The notes under the pieces were generated by a model, which saw only the letters and a program-made list of their open reading frames with translations, ran no database searches and was not told the DNA's origin. From Pseudomonadota bacterium (GTDB taxonomy: Bacteria; Pseudomonadota; Alphaproteobacteria; Kiloniellales; JACOMY01): 64,000 nucleotides of DNA. Each line of letters begins with the position of its first letter. The stretch's first letter is position 1. The stretch lies in the NCBI GenBank assembly GCA_029781795.1, contig JAKOWB010000008.1:20384-84383 (forward strand), in the 5' to 3' direction. This document shows, piece by piece, positions 20,552 through 30,323 of the stretch. Position numbers and translations under genes: made by a program.

Positions 20552-21433
20552 ATGGCAAACGCACTTCCGATGCTGGCCGGCGAAGGCAATCTCTCCCGCT
20601 ACCTGCAGGAGATCCGCAAGTTCCCGATGCTGGAGCCGGGCGAGGAGTTCATGCTCGCCAAGCGCTGGCGCGAGAAGGAAGACGCCGAGGCCGCGCACAA
20701 GCTGGTCACCAGCCACCTGCGCCTCGTCGCCAAGATCGCCATGGGCTATCGCGGCTACGGCCTGCCGCTGTCGGAGCTGATCTCCGAGGGCAACGTGGGC
20801 ATGATGCAGGCGGTCAAGCGCTTCGATCCCGATCGCGGCTTCCGCCTGGCGACCTATGCCATGTGGTGGATCCGCGCGGCGATCCAGGAATACATCCTGC
20901 ACAGCTGGTCGCTGGTGAAGATGGGCACCACGGCGGCGCAGAAGAAGCTGTTCTTCAACCTCCGGCGCCTGAAGGGCCAGATGGCCGCCATCGACGAGGG
21001 CGACCTGCGGCCCGAGCAGGTCAAGAAGATCGCCGAGACGCTGGCGGTGCCCGAGGACGACGTGGTGCAGATGAACCGCCGCCTCGCCGCGCCCGACCAT
21101 TCGCTGAACGCGCCGCTGCGCGCCGACAGCGACGGCGAGTGGCAGGACTGGCTGGTCGACGAGACGCAGGACCAGGAGGACTCGCTGGCCGACAGCGAGG
21201 AACTGGGCAAGCGCCGGCGCCTGCTGGAGACGGCGATGCGCAGCCTGACCGAGCGCGAGCGTCACATCCTGACCGAGCGTCGCCTGAAGGAGGAGCCGAC
21301 CACGCTGGAGGACCTCTCGACGCAGTATGGCATCAGCCGCGAGCGCGTGCGGCAGATCGAGGTGCGGGCCTTCGAGAAGCTGCAGCGGGCGATCCGCAAC
21401 CAGGCGATCGAGGAGAAGCTGGTCGAGGCCTGA
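20552..21433 (+). CDS. rpoH: RNA polymerase heat-shock sigma factor sigma-32
   Basis: 293 residues. Region 2 includes GYRGYGLPLSELISEGNVGM and TYAMWWIRAAIQEYIL. The RpoH box QKKLFFNLRRLK is diagnostic, and region 4 ends TLEDLSTQYGISRERVRQIE. It directs transcription of heat-shock genes. A strong AAGGAGG ribosome-binding site precedes ATG 20552; the 12-residue upstream extension lacks family similarity. It is a single gene followed by a strong terminator. The A/T-rich end of rluD may house its promoter. Confidence 0.95.
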   Translation: MANALPMLAGEGNLSRYLQEIRKFPMLEPGEEFMLAKRWREKEDAEAAHKLVTSHLRLVAKIAMGYRGYGLPLSELISEGNVGMMQAVKRFDPDRGFRLATYAMWWIRAAIQEYILHSWSLVKMGTTAAQKKLFFNLRRLKGQMAAIDEGDLRPEQVKKIAETLAVPEDDVVQMNRRLAAPDHSLNAPLRADSDGEWQDWLVDETQDQEDSLADSEELGKRRRLLETAMRSLTERERHILTERRLKEEPTTLEDLSTQYGISRERVRQIEVRAFEKLQRAIRNQAIEEKLVEA

Positions 21434-21458
21434 TCCAGGGCCTGATCGGATGGAGTCG

Positions 21459-21490
21459 AGGCCCCGGCGCACGGCGCCGGGGCCTTCGTC
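21459..21490 (+). terminator. rpoH intrinsic terminator
   Basis: Perfect 12-bp stem AGGCCCCGGCGC / GCGCCGGGGCCT with an ACG loop, then TCGTCTTG. Confidence 0.8.
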
Positions 21491-21583
21491 TTGTCCGCGC
21501 CCCAGCGATTGCGAGGCGTTGTCATGTCGTCAAAGCGTCACTAATGTCGCGCCGCCCGCCCCCACTCGCCGACTAGGGACTCG

Positions 21584-22318
21584 ATGATCCAGTCGCTGCT
21601 CGCCCGCCCGCCCGAGACCTGTCCGCCCAGCGACAGGCCCGGCAGCATCTGGTGGCTGTGGCTGCCGCTGGCGGCGCTGCTGTTCCTCTCGCTCAGCTCG
21701 ATCGTCGCCGGGGCCTGGTACAACGAGGTCATCAACCAGGAAGGCAAGGGCATCGAACTGGCGCAGGCCGTCCTGCTGCTGCTGGCCCTCGGCGTCGCCC
21801 TGGCGAGCCTCGGCCCGGCCCGGCGCCGCGCGCCGCGCTGGGTCTTCGGCTGGGTCCTGCTGGCGGCGGTCTGCTGCCTCTTCGTCGCCGGCGAGGAACT
21901 CTCCTGGGGCCAGACCCTGTTCCACTGGGCAACGCCCGAGGGCTGGGCCCGCATCAACGACCAGGGCGAGACCAACCTGCACAACACCAGCTCCTGGCTG
22001 GATCAGAAGCCGCGCCTCGTCCTCGGCCTTGCCATCGGCCTGGGTGGCCTGGGCTTCCCGCTGCTGGCGCTGTTGCGGCCCGCCATCCGCAACATCCGGC
22101 TGGCGCCGATCCTGCCGCCGCTGACCGGGGTTCCGCTGGCCGCCATCGCGGTCTTCGTCGGCGTCGTATGGATGATCGACGGCTGGCGCGGCGGCTACAG
22201 CCTTTTCATCCGCCCCAGCGAGGTGCAGGAGTTCTTCTTCTACGCCTATGTGCTCTTCTACCTCGTGGTGCTACGGCGGCGCCTGCTGGCCCTGCCGCCG
22301 CCAGGGGCGCTGACGTGA
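21584..22318 (+). CDS. multi-pass membrane protein of unknown function (tandem copy 1)
   Basis: 244 residues with about six predicted membrane helices (first WWLWLPLAALLFLSLSSIVA). I do not recognise a named family. The protein contains GEELSWGQTLFHWATPEGW followed by INDQGETNLHN, and near the C-terminus RPSEVQEFFFYAYVLFY. All three are repeated almost exactly in the next gene, so they are likely functional residues (Glu, Trp, His and Asn suggest a site facing the membrane interface). It overlaps the following gene by 4 bp (GTGA). No enzyme motif is known to me. Confidence 0.8.
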   Translation: MIQSLLARPPETCPPSDRPGSIWWLWLPLAALLFLSLSSIVAGAWYNEVINQEGKGIELAQAVLLLLALGVALASLGPARRRAPRWVFGWVLLAAVCCLFVAGEELSWGQTLFHWATPEGWARINDQGETNLHNTSSWLDQKPRLVLGLAIGLGGLGFPLLALLRPAIRNIRLAPILPPLTGVPLAAIAVFVGVVWMIDGWRGGYSLFIRPSEVQEFFFYAYVLFYLVVLRRRLLALPPPGALT

Positions 22319-22998
22319 GCGACCTGCCGGCGACCGACCGCCTTCCGCCCTTCTGCTGGCTCTGGCTGCCGCTGGCTTTCATGGCGATAGCGCTGCTGGC
22401 GGCCAATTTCGCCCCCGCCTTCTACGAGACCTACCTGGACGGCGAGCAGGGGGTGATGGAACTGCTGCAGGCCCTCAACACCGCGGTGGCGATGGTCTGG
22501 GCGCTCAGCACCCTGCCGGCGGCGCGACGCGATGGGCGGCCCTGGCTGATCGCCTGGCTGGTGCTCGCGGCGCTCTGCTGCTTCTACGTGACCGGCGAGG
22601 AGATTTCCTGGGGCCAGACCCTGTTCCACTGGGCCACGCCCGAGGGCTGGGCCGAGATCAACGACCAGGGCGAGACCAACCTGCACAACCTCGGCGCCAT
22701 CGGTAACGAGGTTCCGCGCCATATCCTCTCGGCCTGCGTGCTGGTCGGCGGCATCGCCGTGCCGCTTGCCGCTATCCGGTGGCCCTGGGTGCGCGGCAAC
22801 CGCTTCGCCATCCTGCTGCCGTCCGGCAACCTCTGGGTCGTCGCCCTGCTGTCGGCGATCGGCGGCCTGCTGCGCGAAAAGAACTGGCTCGGCGGCATCG
22901 AACTGCTGCCGCGCGCCAGCGAGGTGCAGGAATCCTTCCTCTTCTGGTTCGTCCTGCTCTACCTGGTCGTGTTGAAGCGGCGGATCCGCGCGCTATAG
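22315..22998 (+). CDS. multi-pass membrane protein of unknown function (tandem copy 2)
   Basis: 227 residues, GTG start (VSDLPATDRLPPF) overlapping the stop of copy 1. It aligns end to end with copy 1: WLWLPLAF, GEEISWGQTLFHWATPEGW, INDQGETNLHN and RASEVQESFLFWFVLLY. The two arose by tandem duplication and may form a heterodimer. The difference lies mostly in the first helix and the loop after the NLHN motif (LGAIGNEVPRHIL against TSSWLDQKPRLVL). No function can be assigned. Confidence 0.8.
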   Translation: MSDLPATDRLPPFCWLWLPLAFMAIALLAANFAPAFYETYLDGEQGVMELLQALNTAVAMVWALSTLPAARRDGRPWLIAWLVLAALCCFYVTGEEISWGQTLFHWATPEGWAEINDQGETNLHNLGAIGNEVPRHILSACVLVGGIAVPLAAIRWPWVRGNRFAILLPSGNLWVVALLSAIGGLLREKNWLGGIELLPRASEVQESFLFWFVLLYLVVLKRRIRAL

Positions 22999-23021
22999 GC
23001 GGCGGACCCGCGCTCCTTTCC

Positions 23022-23288
23022 TCAGCCTTTCGGCATTACGGGCAGCGGCGCACCGGCGTCGCGCGGCGCCGTGTTGTTCTGCCCGTGCTCGGCGTACCAG
23101 GCAGCCTGGAAGGCGATGCTCGCCTGATTGCCGTTCACCAGGTTGCCGGTCTCCGCGGCGGCCTGCAGCATCTCCGCATCGGGTCCGGAGGGATCGAACC
23201 CTCGCCCTCCCGGGTCCCGCAGGCTGCCTGCGAGCGCCGGGGCGGCGAAGGCAAGAAGGGTGGCGGTGGCAAGCATGAGACGACGCAT
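23022..23288 (-). CDS. small secreted protein of unknown function
   Basis: 88 residues. MRRLMLATATLLAFAAPALA is a clear Sec signal peptide with AxA cleavage; the roughly 68-residue mature part is Gly/Asp/Asn-rich with no Cys. I do not recognise it. The open frame continues upstream in antisense-like sequence; the ATG at 23288 is chosen because it starts the signal peptide. It lies 110 nt downstream of purA on the same strand. Confidence 0.65.
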   Translation of the reverse strand: MRRLMLATATLLAFAAPALAGSLRDPGGRGFDPSGPDAEMLQAAAETGNLVNGNQASIAFQAAWYAEHGQNNTAPRDAGAPLPVMPKG

Positions 23289-23398
23289 GATGCGATCTCC
23301 ATCAACGCGGCAGAGCGGCATGCCCTGCCGTCTGCATGGTGATGTGGGATCGGCCGGCGCCGCTCCGTCAGTCCGCGCGGCGGAAGGTCGCAAAACCC

Positions 23399-24690
<1,292 letters not shown>

Positions 24691-24694
<4 letters not shown>

Positions 24695-25860
24695 TGACTG
24701 CTCCCGTCGGAGGAAAGGGGCCGCGTCTCGCCGTCCTGCCAGACGTGACTGCATCCCAGGCGCCGTGCCTCGGCGAGTGGCGCTGCCCCGCTGCCGAGAT
24801 CGGCGACGGTGACCCAGCCGGCGTCGCGCAGGCGCTGGCCCTCGGACGGCGGCGTGCCGGCTGGCAGGTAGATGCGTCGCCGCCGCTGCGGCGCCGGCAC
24901 CGCGGCCAGCACCGTGTCCATGTAGAGCGTGAAGCCGGTGGCAGGCTCGGCCTCGCCCTGCGGCCGCTCGGAGACGTAGCGGCCGCCGCGTCCCAGCTCG
25001 CCCCGCACGCCGCGGGCGAAGAGCGTGAACGAGAGACCGCTGTGATACTCGTAGCCGCGGTGCTCCACCGGATCGACGGTCAGCACCAGGTCGGGCAGGG
25101 CAGCGGCGATGCGCCCCGCGACCTCCACCAGGCGCGCCACCTCGGTTGTTGCCTTGGGCGGCAGGTCCAGGGCCTGCAGCGCACCCAGCGCCTCGGGCGA
25201 GGGGCCGGCGGCACGCAGCAGGGCCAGGAAGGTCTTGGCGTCCGGCCCGGCCGCGGCGGCCACCGCGGCGGCGTCCTTGCCGTCCAGTGCGGCGCGCAGG
25301 GCCTGGCGCTGCGCCGCCGGCAGGGCCAGCGCCTCGGCGACCAGCGACACCAGGGTCGGCAGGGTCAGGTCGAGGGTCAGGCCCTGGACGCCGACACCCA
25401 GCAGGGCGCGGGCGGCCAGCAGGCAGGCCTCGGCATCGGCGGCGGCCCCATCGGCACCGATCAGCTCGGCGCCGACCTGGCCGAACTGCCGCTCGGGGCG
25501 AAGCTGCGAACCCTTCACCCGCAGCACCTGGCCGGCGTAGCAGAGGCGCAGCGGGCGTGGCGCGCCGGCCAGGCGGAAGGCCGCGATGCGGGCCACCTGC
25601 GGCGTCATGTCGGCGCGCAGGCCGAGCATCCGCTGCGAGACCGGGTCCATCAGGCGGAAAGTCTGTTCGGCCACGGCCGCGCCGGCGCCGGCGATCAGCG
25701 TCTGCTCGAACTCCAGCAGCGGCGGCTTCACCCGCTCGTAGCCCTCGGCCTCGCAGGCGGCGATCAGCCGTTCGACCACGCGGGCCTCGTCGTGCGCCGC
25801 CGGGGCCAGCAGGTCGGCCAGGCCGGCCGGCAGCAGGGCGCGTTCGCCTGGTGTGGTCAT
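24691..25860 (-). CDS. hisZ: ATP phosphoribosyltransferase regulatory subunit
   Basis: 389 residues, a histidyl-tRNA synthetase paralogue. It has [20 protein letters not shown], the class II motif 2-like [29 protein letters not shown], and a weakly conserved C-terminal half with [13 protein letters not shown]. It lacks the anticodon domain, as HisZ does. It activates a short-form HisG in histidine biosynthesis; hisG itself is not in this window. The ATG at 25860 gives the normal HisZ N-terminus; the frame is open far upstream without similarity. Confidence 0.92.
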
Positions 25861-26034
25861 GTTGCGGTCAAGTCGCTGGAACCCGTGCACGCGAAGGTGC
25901 GCGGCGCGCCGACCGGGACCCCTCCCGGCTGGCCGCCTGCACGGTGGCCTTTGGTAGCGGCTTTGCCGCCCCCGGGCAAAGGATTTCGCCCGGCTTGCTT
26001 GTCGCAGTCCCCGCCGGGTCCTAGCCTCCCGCCC

Positions 26035-26586
26035 ATGCCGACCGAACCCGCCCCCGCCGCCACTCCAGCCGCCGCCGAGGCCGGCCACTCGCTGGCCTGG
26101 CGCTGCGGCCGGCGCGAACGCTGGATCGTCGGGCTGATGATCGCCCTCTCGGCCGGCCTGCTGGCGGCCGGCTGGCTGGCGCCGATCATGACGGTCGAGA
26201 AGCTCTTCGTGCTGTCCGACGACATCTCGATCCTGGGCAGCTGCTGGCAGCTCTTCGACAACGGCGAGTACTTCCTGTTCGGCGTGATCTTCGTCTTCTC
26301 GATCCTCTTTCCGCTGATCAAGCTCGCCGTTGCGCTCTACCTCTGGTATCTCGCCGACCTGGAGCGCCCGCGCTTTCTTCGCTCTCTCTACTGGATCGAG
26401 CTGCTGGGCAAGTGGTCGATGCTCGACGTCTTCGTCGTCGCGCTCTCGGTCGTGGCAATCCAGATGTCGCTGGTGTCGGACGTGGAGATCCATCCGGGGA
26501 TCTACCTCTTCAGCGCTGCCGTCGCCCTCTCCATCGTCGCGGTGGGGCGGATCGCCGGCCTGGCGCGGCGGCATGTGGTAAGGTGA
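26035..26586 (+). CDS. paraquat-inducible protein A-like membrane protein (single half)
   Basis: 183 residues with four membrane helices after a Pro/Ala-rich N-terminus. Features of the PqiA domain are PIMTVEKLFVLSDDISILGS, FVFSILFPLIKL and LLGKWSMLDVFVVAL. Full PqiA/LetA proteins have two such domains; this has one and lacks the Cys pairs of the zinc ribbon. In E. coli, PqiA/LetA act with MCE proteins in lipid transport; no MCE gene is adjacent here. The ATG at 26035 begins the first residues that look genuine. Confidence 0.8.
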   Translation: MPTEPAPAATPAAAEAGHSLAWRCGRRERWIVGLMIALSAGLLAAGWLAPIMTVEKLFVLSDDISILGSCWQLFDNGEYFLFGVIFVFSILFPLIKLAVALYLWYLADLERPRFLRSLYWIELLGKWSMLDVFVVALSVVAIQMSLVSDVEIHPGIYLFSAAVALSIVAVGRIAGLARRHVVR

Positions 26587-26632
26587 CTGCGGGGGGCGGC
26601 GAGACAGCACGCCCGGCGGGGGATCGGGCGGC

Positions 26633-27817
26633 GTGTCGGTGGCGGGCAGCGAAGCGGCCAGGACGGCTTTGACGCCGGGGCGGTATCTGCTGCGCGCAGG
26701 CCTCGCCCTGCTGTCGCTGTGGCTGCTGATGGCGGCCTGGACCCTGGTGAGCGATCCCTTCGGTCTGTTCAAGCTGGTCGAGAGCCCGGGATTCAATCAG
26801 GCCAAGTCGAACAACGTCCGCCTGCAGGAGGCCCTCGGCTTCCGCCGGCACGAACCGGCGTTCGTGGTCCTGGGCTCCTCGCGCGTCTCGGCCTTTCGTG
26901 TGCCGCTGCGCCAGCGCTTCGACGACACCATGACCTATCAGGTCCCGGACGTGCGTTGCGCCGAGCTGGCGGGGCTCCTCGACTATATTCGCCGGACGGC
27001 GCCGCCGCGGCGCCTCTATCTCGGCCTCGACTTCTTTGCCTTCAATCGCGCGTCCGGCATCGTTCCGCCGCAGTATGCACGCCTGGACGCGCTGTTCTGG
27101 CCGGACTACGTGCTGCGCAACCTGCTCTCGTGGGACGCCTTCCGCGAAGGCATCCGCGTCGTGGCGCGCAGCGGCGATTCGGCGGCGACGGCCAAGCAGG
27201 CGGACATCCAGACCGATCGGTCGGCGGCCGACGCGGGCAGCGAGCCGCCAGGCAAGGCCGAGGCACGTTTCCGTGACGTCGTGCGGCGCTACTTCGAGCC
27301 GCATTTCTATGGCGCCTATACCTTCGATACAGCCGGGGCGGCGCGGCTGGAACAGGCCATCCGCCGCCTCGCGGCGGCGGGCACCGAGGTCGTGCTCTTC
27401 ATCGGCCCGCCGCACGTCGCGCTCCTGGCGGCCTTGAAGGCCAGCGGCACCTGGCCGGCCTTCGCCGCCTTCCAGCGCCACCTTGCGGCCTTCGCCGCCG
27501 ACAGCGGCGTTGCCCTCTGGAACTTCGTCGCGGTGGACGAGCGCAGCGGCGAGGCCATCGGGTCCGGCATGCACTGGTACCGCGATCCCTCCCACTATCT
27601 CGGCGAGACGGCCCGGCTGCTGCTGGCGCGGATGGCGGGCGACGGGGCCGCGCTGCCGATCGGCGCGCGCTTCCCGGGCGGCGACGTGGAGGCGCTGCTG
27701 GCGCGGCAGGCGGCCGACCTCGACGCCTATCTGGCCGCGCATCCGGCGCTGGCGCGTCTGGTCGAGGCCGCCGCCGCCGACGCCGGCGTCGCCCTTGCCG
27801 TGCCGCTGCAGCCCTGA
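26633..27817 (+). CDS. membrane-anchored SGNH/AlgX-like protein, partner of MBOAT acyltransferase
   Basis: 394 residues. One N-terminal membrane helix (about 18-40) is followed by a periplasmic domain. FVVLGSSRVSAFRV (Ser82/83) resembles the GDSx-type block I of SGNH hydrolases. MHWYRDPSHYLGETA near residue 310 resembles the Asp-x-x-His block, giving a possible Ser-Asp-His triad. Such proteins accompany MBOAT acyltransferases and pass acetyl groups to extracellular polysaccharide (AlgJ/AlgX logic). The start is GTG 26633. It lies 6 nt before the MBOAT gene. The specific polymer is unknown. Confidence 0.72.
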   Translation: MSVAGSEAARTALTPGRYLLRAGLALLSLWLLMAAWTLVSDPFGLFKLVESPGFNQAKSNNVRLQEALGFRRHEPAFVVLGSSRVSAFRVPLRQRFDDTMTYQVPDVRCAELAGLLDYIRRTAPPRRLYLGLDFFAFNRASGIVPPQYARLDALFWPDYVLRNLLSWDAFREGIRVVARSGDSAATAKQADIQTDRSAADAGSEPPGKAEARFRDVVRRYFEPHFYGAYTFDTAGAARLEQAIRRLAAAGTEVVLFIGPPHVALLAALKASGTWPAFAAFQRHLAAFAADSGVALWNFVAVDERSGEAIGSGMHWYRDPSHYLGETARLLLARMAGDGAALPIGARFPGGDVEALLARQAADLDAYLAAHPALARLVEAAAADAGVALAVPLQP

Positions 27818-27823
27818 CGTGCC

Positions 27824-29281
27824 ATGCTGTTCAACTCGCTGGAGTTCATCTTCCTCTTCCTGCCGGCGGTCCTGGGCCTGGCGGCGCTGCTGCGGCGGCG
27901 GGGCGATGCCTGGCTCTTGCTCTGGGTCACGCTCGCGTCGCTGGTCTTCTATGCCTGGTGGGAGCCGTCCTACCTCGCCGTCCTGCTCGCCTCGCTCGGC
28001 GGCAACTGGCTGCTGGGCCAGGCCATCGCAGCCAGCGCGACGCCGCGCGCGGCGCGGCGCCTGGCGGCGCTCGGCGTGGCGGCGAACCTGCTGGGCCTCG
28101 GCTTCTTCAAGTACGCCGCCTTTCTGGCGGGCGAGGCCAACGCCCTCTTCGGCTGGCAGCTGCCGCTGCTCGCCTGGGGCCTGCCGCTCGGCATCTCCTT
28201 CTTCACCTTCCAGCAGATCGCCTATCTGGTCGACCTGGCGCGCGGCGATTTCCGCCAGCCGGGCCTCCGGCCCTATGCCTTCGCTGTCACGCTCTTCCCG
28301 CACCTCATCGCCGGGCCGATCGTGCGCTACCGCGAGATCCTGCCGCAGCTCGCCGGGCCGGAACGGCGCCTCGGCGTCACGGCCGACAACCTGGTCGTGG
28401 GCCTGACGCTCTTCGCCTTCGGCCTGTTCAAGAAGACCGTCGTCGCCGACGCCATGATCCCCTTCGTCGAGCCGGCCTTCGGCGCGGCGGCGAGCGGCCA
28501 GGTGATGCCGCTGCTCGATGCCTGGGTCGCTGTGCTGGCCTTCGCGCTGCAGATCTATTTCGACTTCTCGGCCTACAGCGACATGGCGGTAGGCCTGGCA
28601 CGGCTCTTCGGCATCCGTCTGCCGGCCAACTTCAACGCACCCTACAAGGCGACCTCGCCGGTCGAGTTCTGGCGCCGCTGGCACATGACGCTGTCGCGCT
28701 TCCTGCGCGACTATCTCTACATCCCGCTGGGCGGCAACCGGAAGGGACCGCTGCGCCGCTACCTCAACCTCATCGTTACCATGGTGCTGGGCGGGCTGTG
28801 GCACGGCGCCGGCTGGACCTTCCTGCTCTGGGGCCTGCTGCACGGTCTCGGTCTCGCCGTCTGCCACCTCTGGCGCGACTGCGGCGGACCGCGCCTGGGC
28901 CGCGGCCTGGGCTGGCTCCTGACCTTCCTCTTCGTTCTGGCCTGCTGGGTACCCTTCCGCGCCGCCGACTGGCCGGCGATGCTGCAGCTCTATCGCGGCC
29001 TGCTCGGCCTGCTGCCGGACCAGCCGCTGCTGCGCCTGGCCGACGAGGCCTGGCCGGTGCTGCTGGCCCTCGGCGTCGCGCTGCTGCTGCCGACGCTGGA
29101 GCAGGTGATGGCCCGCGCCGAGCCGGTGCTGGAGCCGACAGCGGTGCCGCTGACGGGGTGGCGCCGGCGCTGGCTGCTCTGGTCGCCGAGCACGCGCTGG
29201 GCGCTGATCGCCGGGCTGGTGCTGGCCTTCGCCGTCGCCAACATCTTCACCGTCAGCAAGTTCATCTACTTCGACTTCTAG
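27824..29281 (+). CDS. MBOAT-family O-acyltransferase (AlgI-like)
   Basis: 485 residues, multi-pass membrane protein. It shows the MBOAT core: LPLGISFFTFQQIAYLVDL, FPHLIAGPIVRY, FDFSAYSDMAVGLARLFG, FWRRWHMTLSRFLRDYLYIP and VTMVLGGLWHGAGWTF, the last with the invariant His. It transfers acyl (usually acetyl) groups across the inner membrane to a periplasmic partner. It forms a two-gene unit with the preceding SGNH-like gene. No glycosyltransferase lies beside it, so the target polymer is encoded elsewhere. Confidence 0.93.
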   Translation: MLFNSLEFIFLFLPAVLGLAALLRRRGDAWLLLWVTLASLVFYAWWEPSYLAVLLASLGGNWLLGQAIAASATPRAARRLAALGVAANLLGLGFFKYAAFLAGEANALFGWQLPLLAWGLPLGISFFTFQQIAYLVDLARGDFRQPGLRPYAFAVTLFPHLIAGPIVRYREILPQLAGPERRLGVTADNLVVGLTLFAFGLFKKTVVADAMIPFVEPAFGAAASGQVMPLLDAWVAVLAFALQIYFDFSAYSDMAVGLARLFGIRLPANFNAPYKATSPVEFWRRWHMTLSRFLRDYLYIPLGGNRKGPLRRYLNLIVTMVLGGLWHGAGWTFLLWGLLHGLGLAVCHLWRDCGGPRLGRGLGWLLTFLFVLACWVPFRAADWPAMLQLYRGLLGLLPDQPLLRLADEAWPVLLALGVALLLPTLEQVMARAEPVLEPTAVPLTGWRRRWLLWSPSTRWALIAGLVLAFAVANIFTVSKFIYFDF

Positions 29282-29290
29282 CCAGGCATC

Positions 29291-30205
29291 CTAGAGCGGC
29301 TGCCAGCCGCTGCCCCGGTGGCCGAAGGCGAAGACGTCCGGGTGCAGGATCTCGGCCAGGATCTCCAGCGACTCCACCAGGCGCGGGCCCGGGCGATTGA
29401 AGAAGGCGTTGCCGTCGGTCACCCAGACCTTGCCGTGGCGCACGGCGGCAAGGCGCTGCCAGCGCGCCTCGCCGGTGACCGCCGGCAGCTCGGCGCGCAC
29501 GCGCGCGATGTCGAAGCCGCAGGGCAGGATGACCAGATGCTCGGGGTCGGCGGCCAACAGCTCGTCCCACTCCAGCCAGCGGGAGTGCCGGCCGGCCTCG
29601 CCCAGCAGCGGCCGGCCGCCGGCCAGGCTTACCAGCTCCGGCACCCAGTTGCCGCCGCCCATCAGCGGCGCCAGCCACTCCAGCGTGCCGGCGCTCGGCC
29701 GCGGCAGGCCGGCGGCGCGCGCGGCGATGGCGGCGATGCGGGCCTTGAGGCTCTCGACCAGCCGCTCGCCGGCGGCGCCGTCGCCGATCGCCTGCGCCGT
29801 GCCGCGGATGTCGGCCCAGACGTCGGCCAGCGCCTGCGGCTGCAGCGAGACCAGCTTCGGCCGGCCTGCGGTCCAGTCGCCCAGCGCGCGCTCCACGTCG
29901 GCCAGGCTGACGGCGCAGACCTCGCACTGGCTCTGCGTCACCACCACGTCGGGCCTGAGGCTGCGCAGCCGTTCGGCGTCGACCTCGTAGACGGCAAGCG
30001 CGGTCTTCAGCAGCGCCTTCACGTCGCGGTCGATCTCGGCCGAGGACTTGCGCGGGTCCATCTTCGGCCGGGTCAGCACCGGCAGGCGCTCGACGCCGGC
30101 GGGGAAGTCGCACTCGTGGCTGCGGGCGACCAGGTGCCCGGCATAGCCCAGGGCGTCGACGATCTCGGTGGCCGAGGGGATGAGCGAGACGATGCGCGGC
30201 TGCAT
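29291..30205 (-). CDS. BtuF-like cobalamin/iron-siderophore-binding domain protein without signal peptide
   Basis: 304 residues of the Peripla_BP_2 fold, beginning MQPRIVSLIPSATEIVDALG. Conserved features are RSHECDFP, RPDVVVTQSQCEVCAVS (two Cys) and GPRLVESLEILAEILHP. There is no signal peptide, so it may be cytoplasmic. This signal-less group occurs widely and is usually named cobalamin-binding protein without a proven role. No permease or ATPase gene is adjacent. Confidence 0.82.
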   Translation of the reverse strand: MQPRIVSLIPSATEIVDALGYAGHLVARSHECDFPAGVERLPVLTRPKMDPRKSSAEIDRDVKALLKTALAVYEVDAERLRSLRPDVVVTQSQCEVCAVSLADVERALGDWTAGRPKLVSLQPQALADVWADIRGTAQAIGDGAAGERLVESLKARIAAIAARAAGLPRPSAGTLEWLAPLMGGGNWVPELVSLAGGRPLLGEAGRHSRWLEWDELLAADPEHLVILPCGFDIARVRAELPAVTGEARWQRLAAVRHGKVWVTDGNAFFNRPGPRLVESLEILAEILHPDVFAFGHRGSGWQPL

Positions 30206-30294
30206 GGCGCTAGCTCTAGGCGAGTCGGGACGGCCTGTCCAACAGGTGCGGGCCGACCGGCACCGGCTTGACCATCGCCGGGCCGACGCGGAAG

Positions 30295-30315
30295 CTCCCG
30301 CCTTCGCTGCGGGAG
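30295..30315 (+). promoter_or_regulatory. hairpin over the ribosome-binding site of the deacylase gene
   Basis: CTCCCGC (30295-30301) pairs with GCGGGAG (30309-30315), and its right arm overlaps the GAGAAGG ribosome-binding site at 30313-30319. It could lower translation; it may also be a short interspersed palindrome. Confidence 0.35.
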
Positions 30316-30323
30316 AAGGTTCA

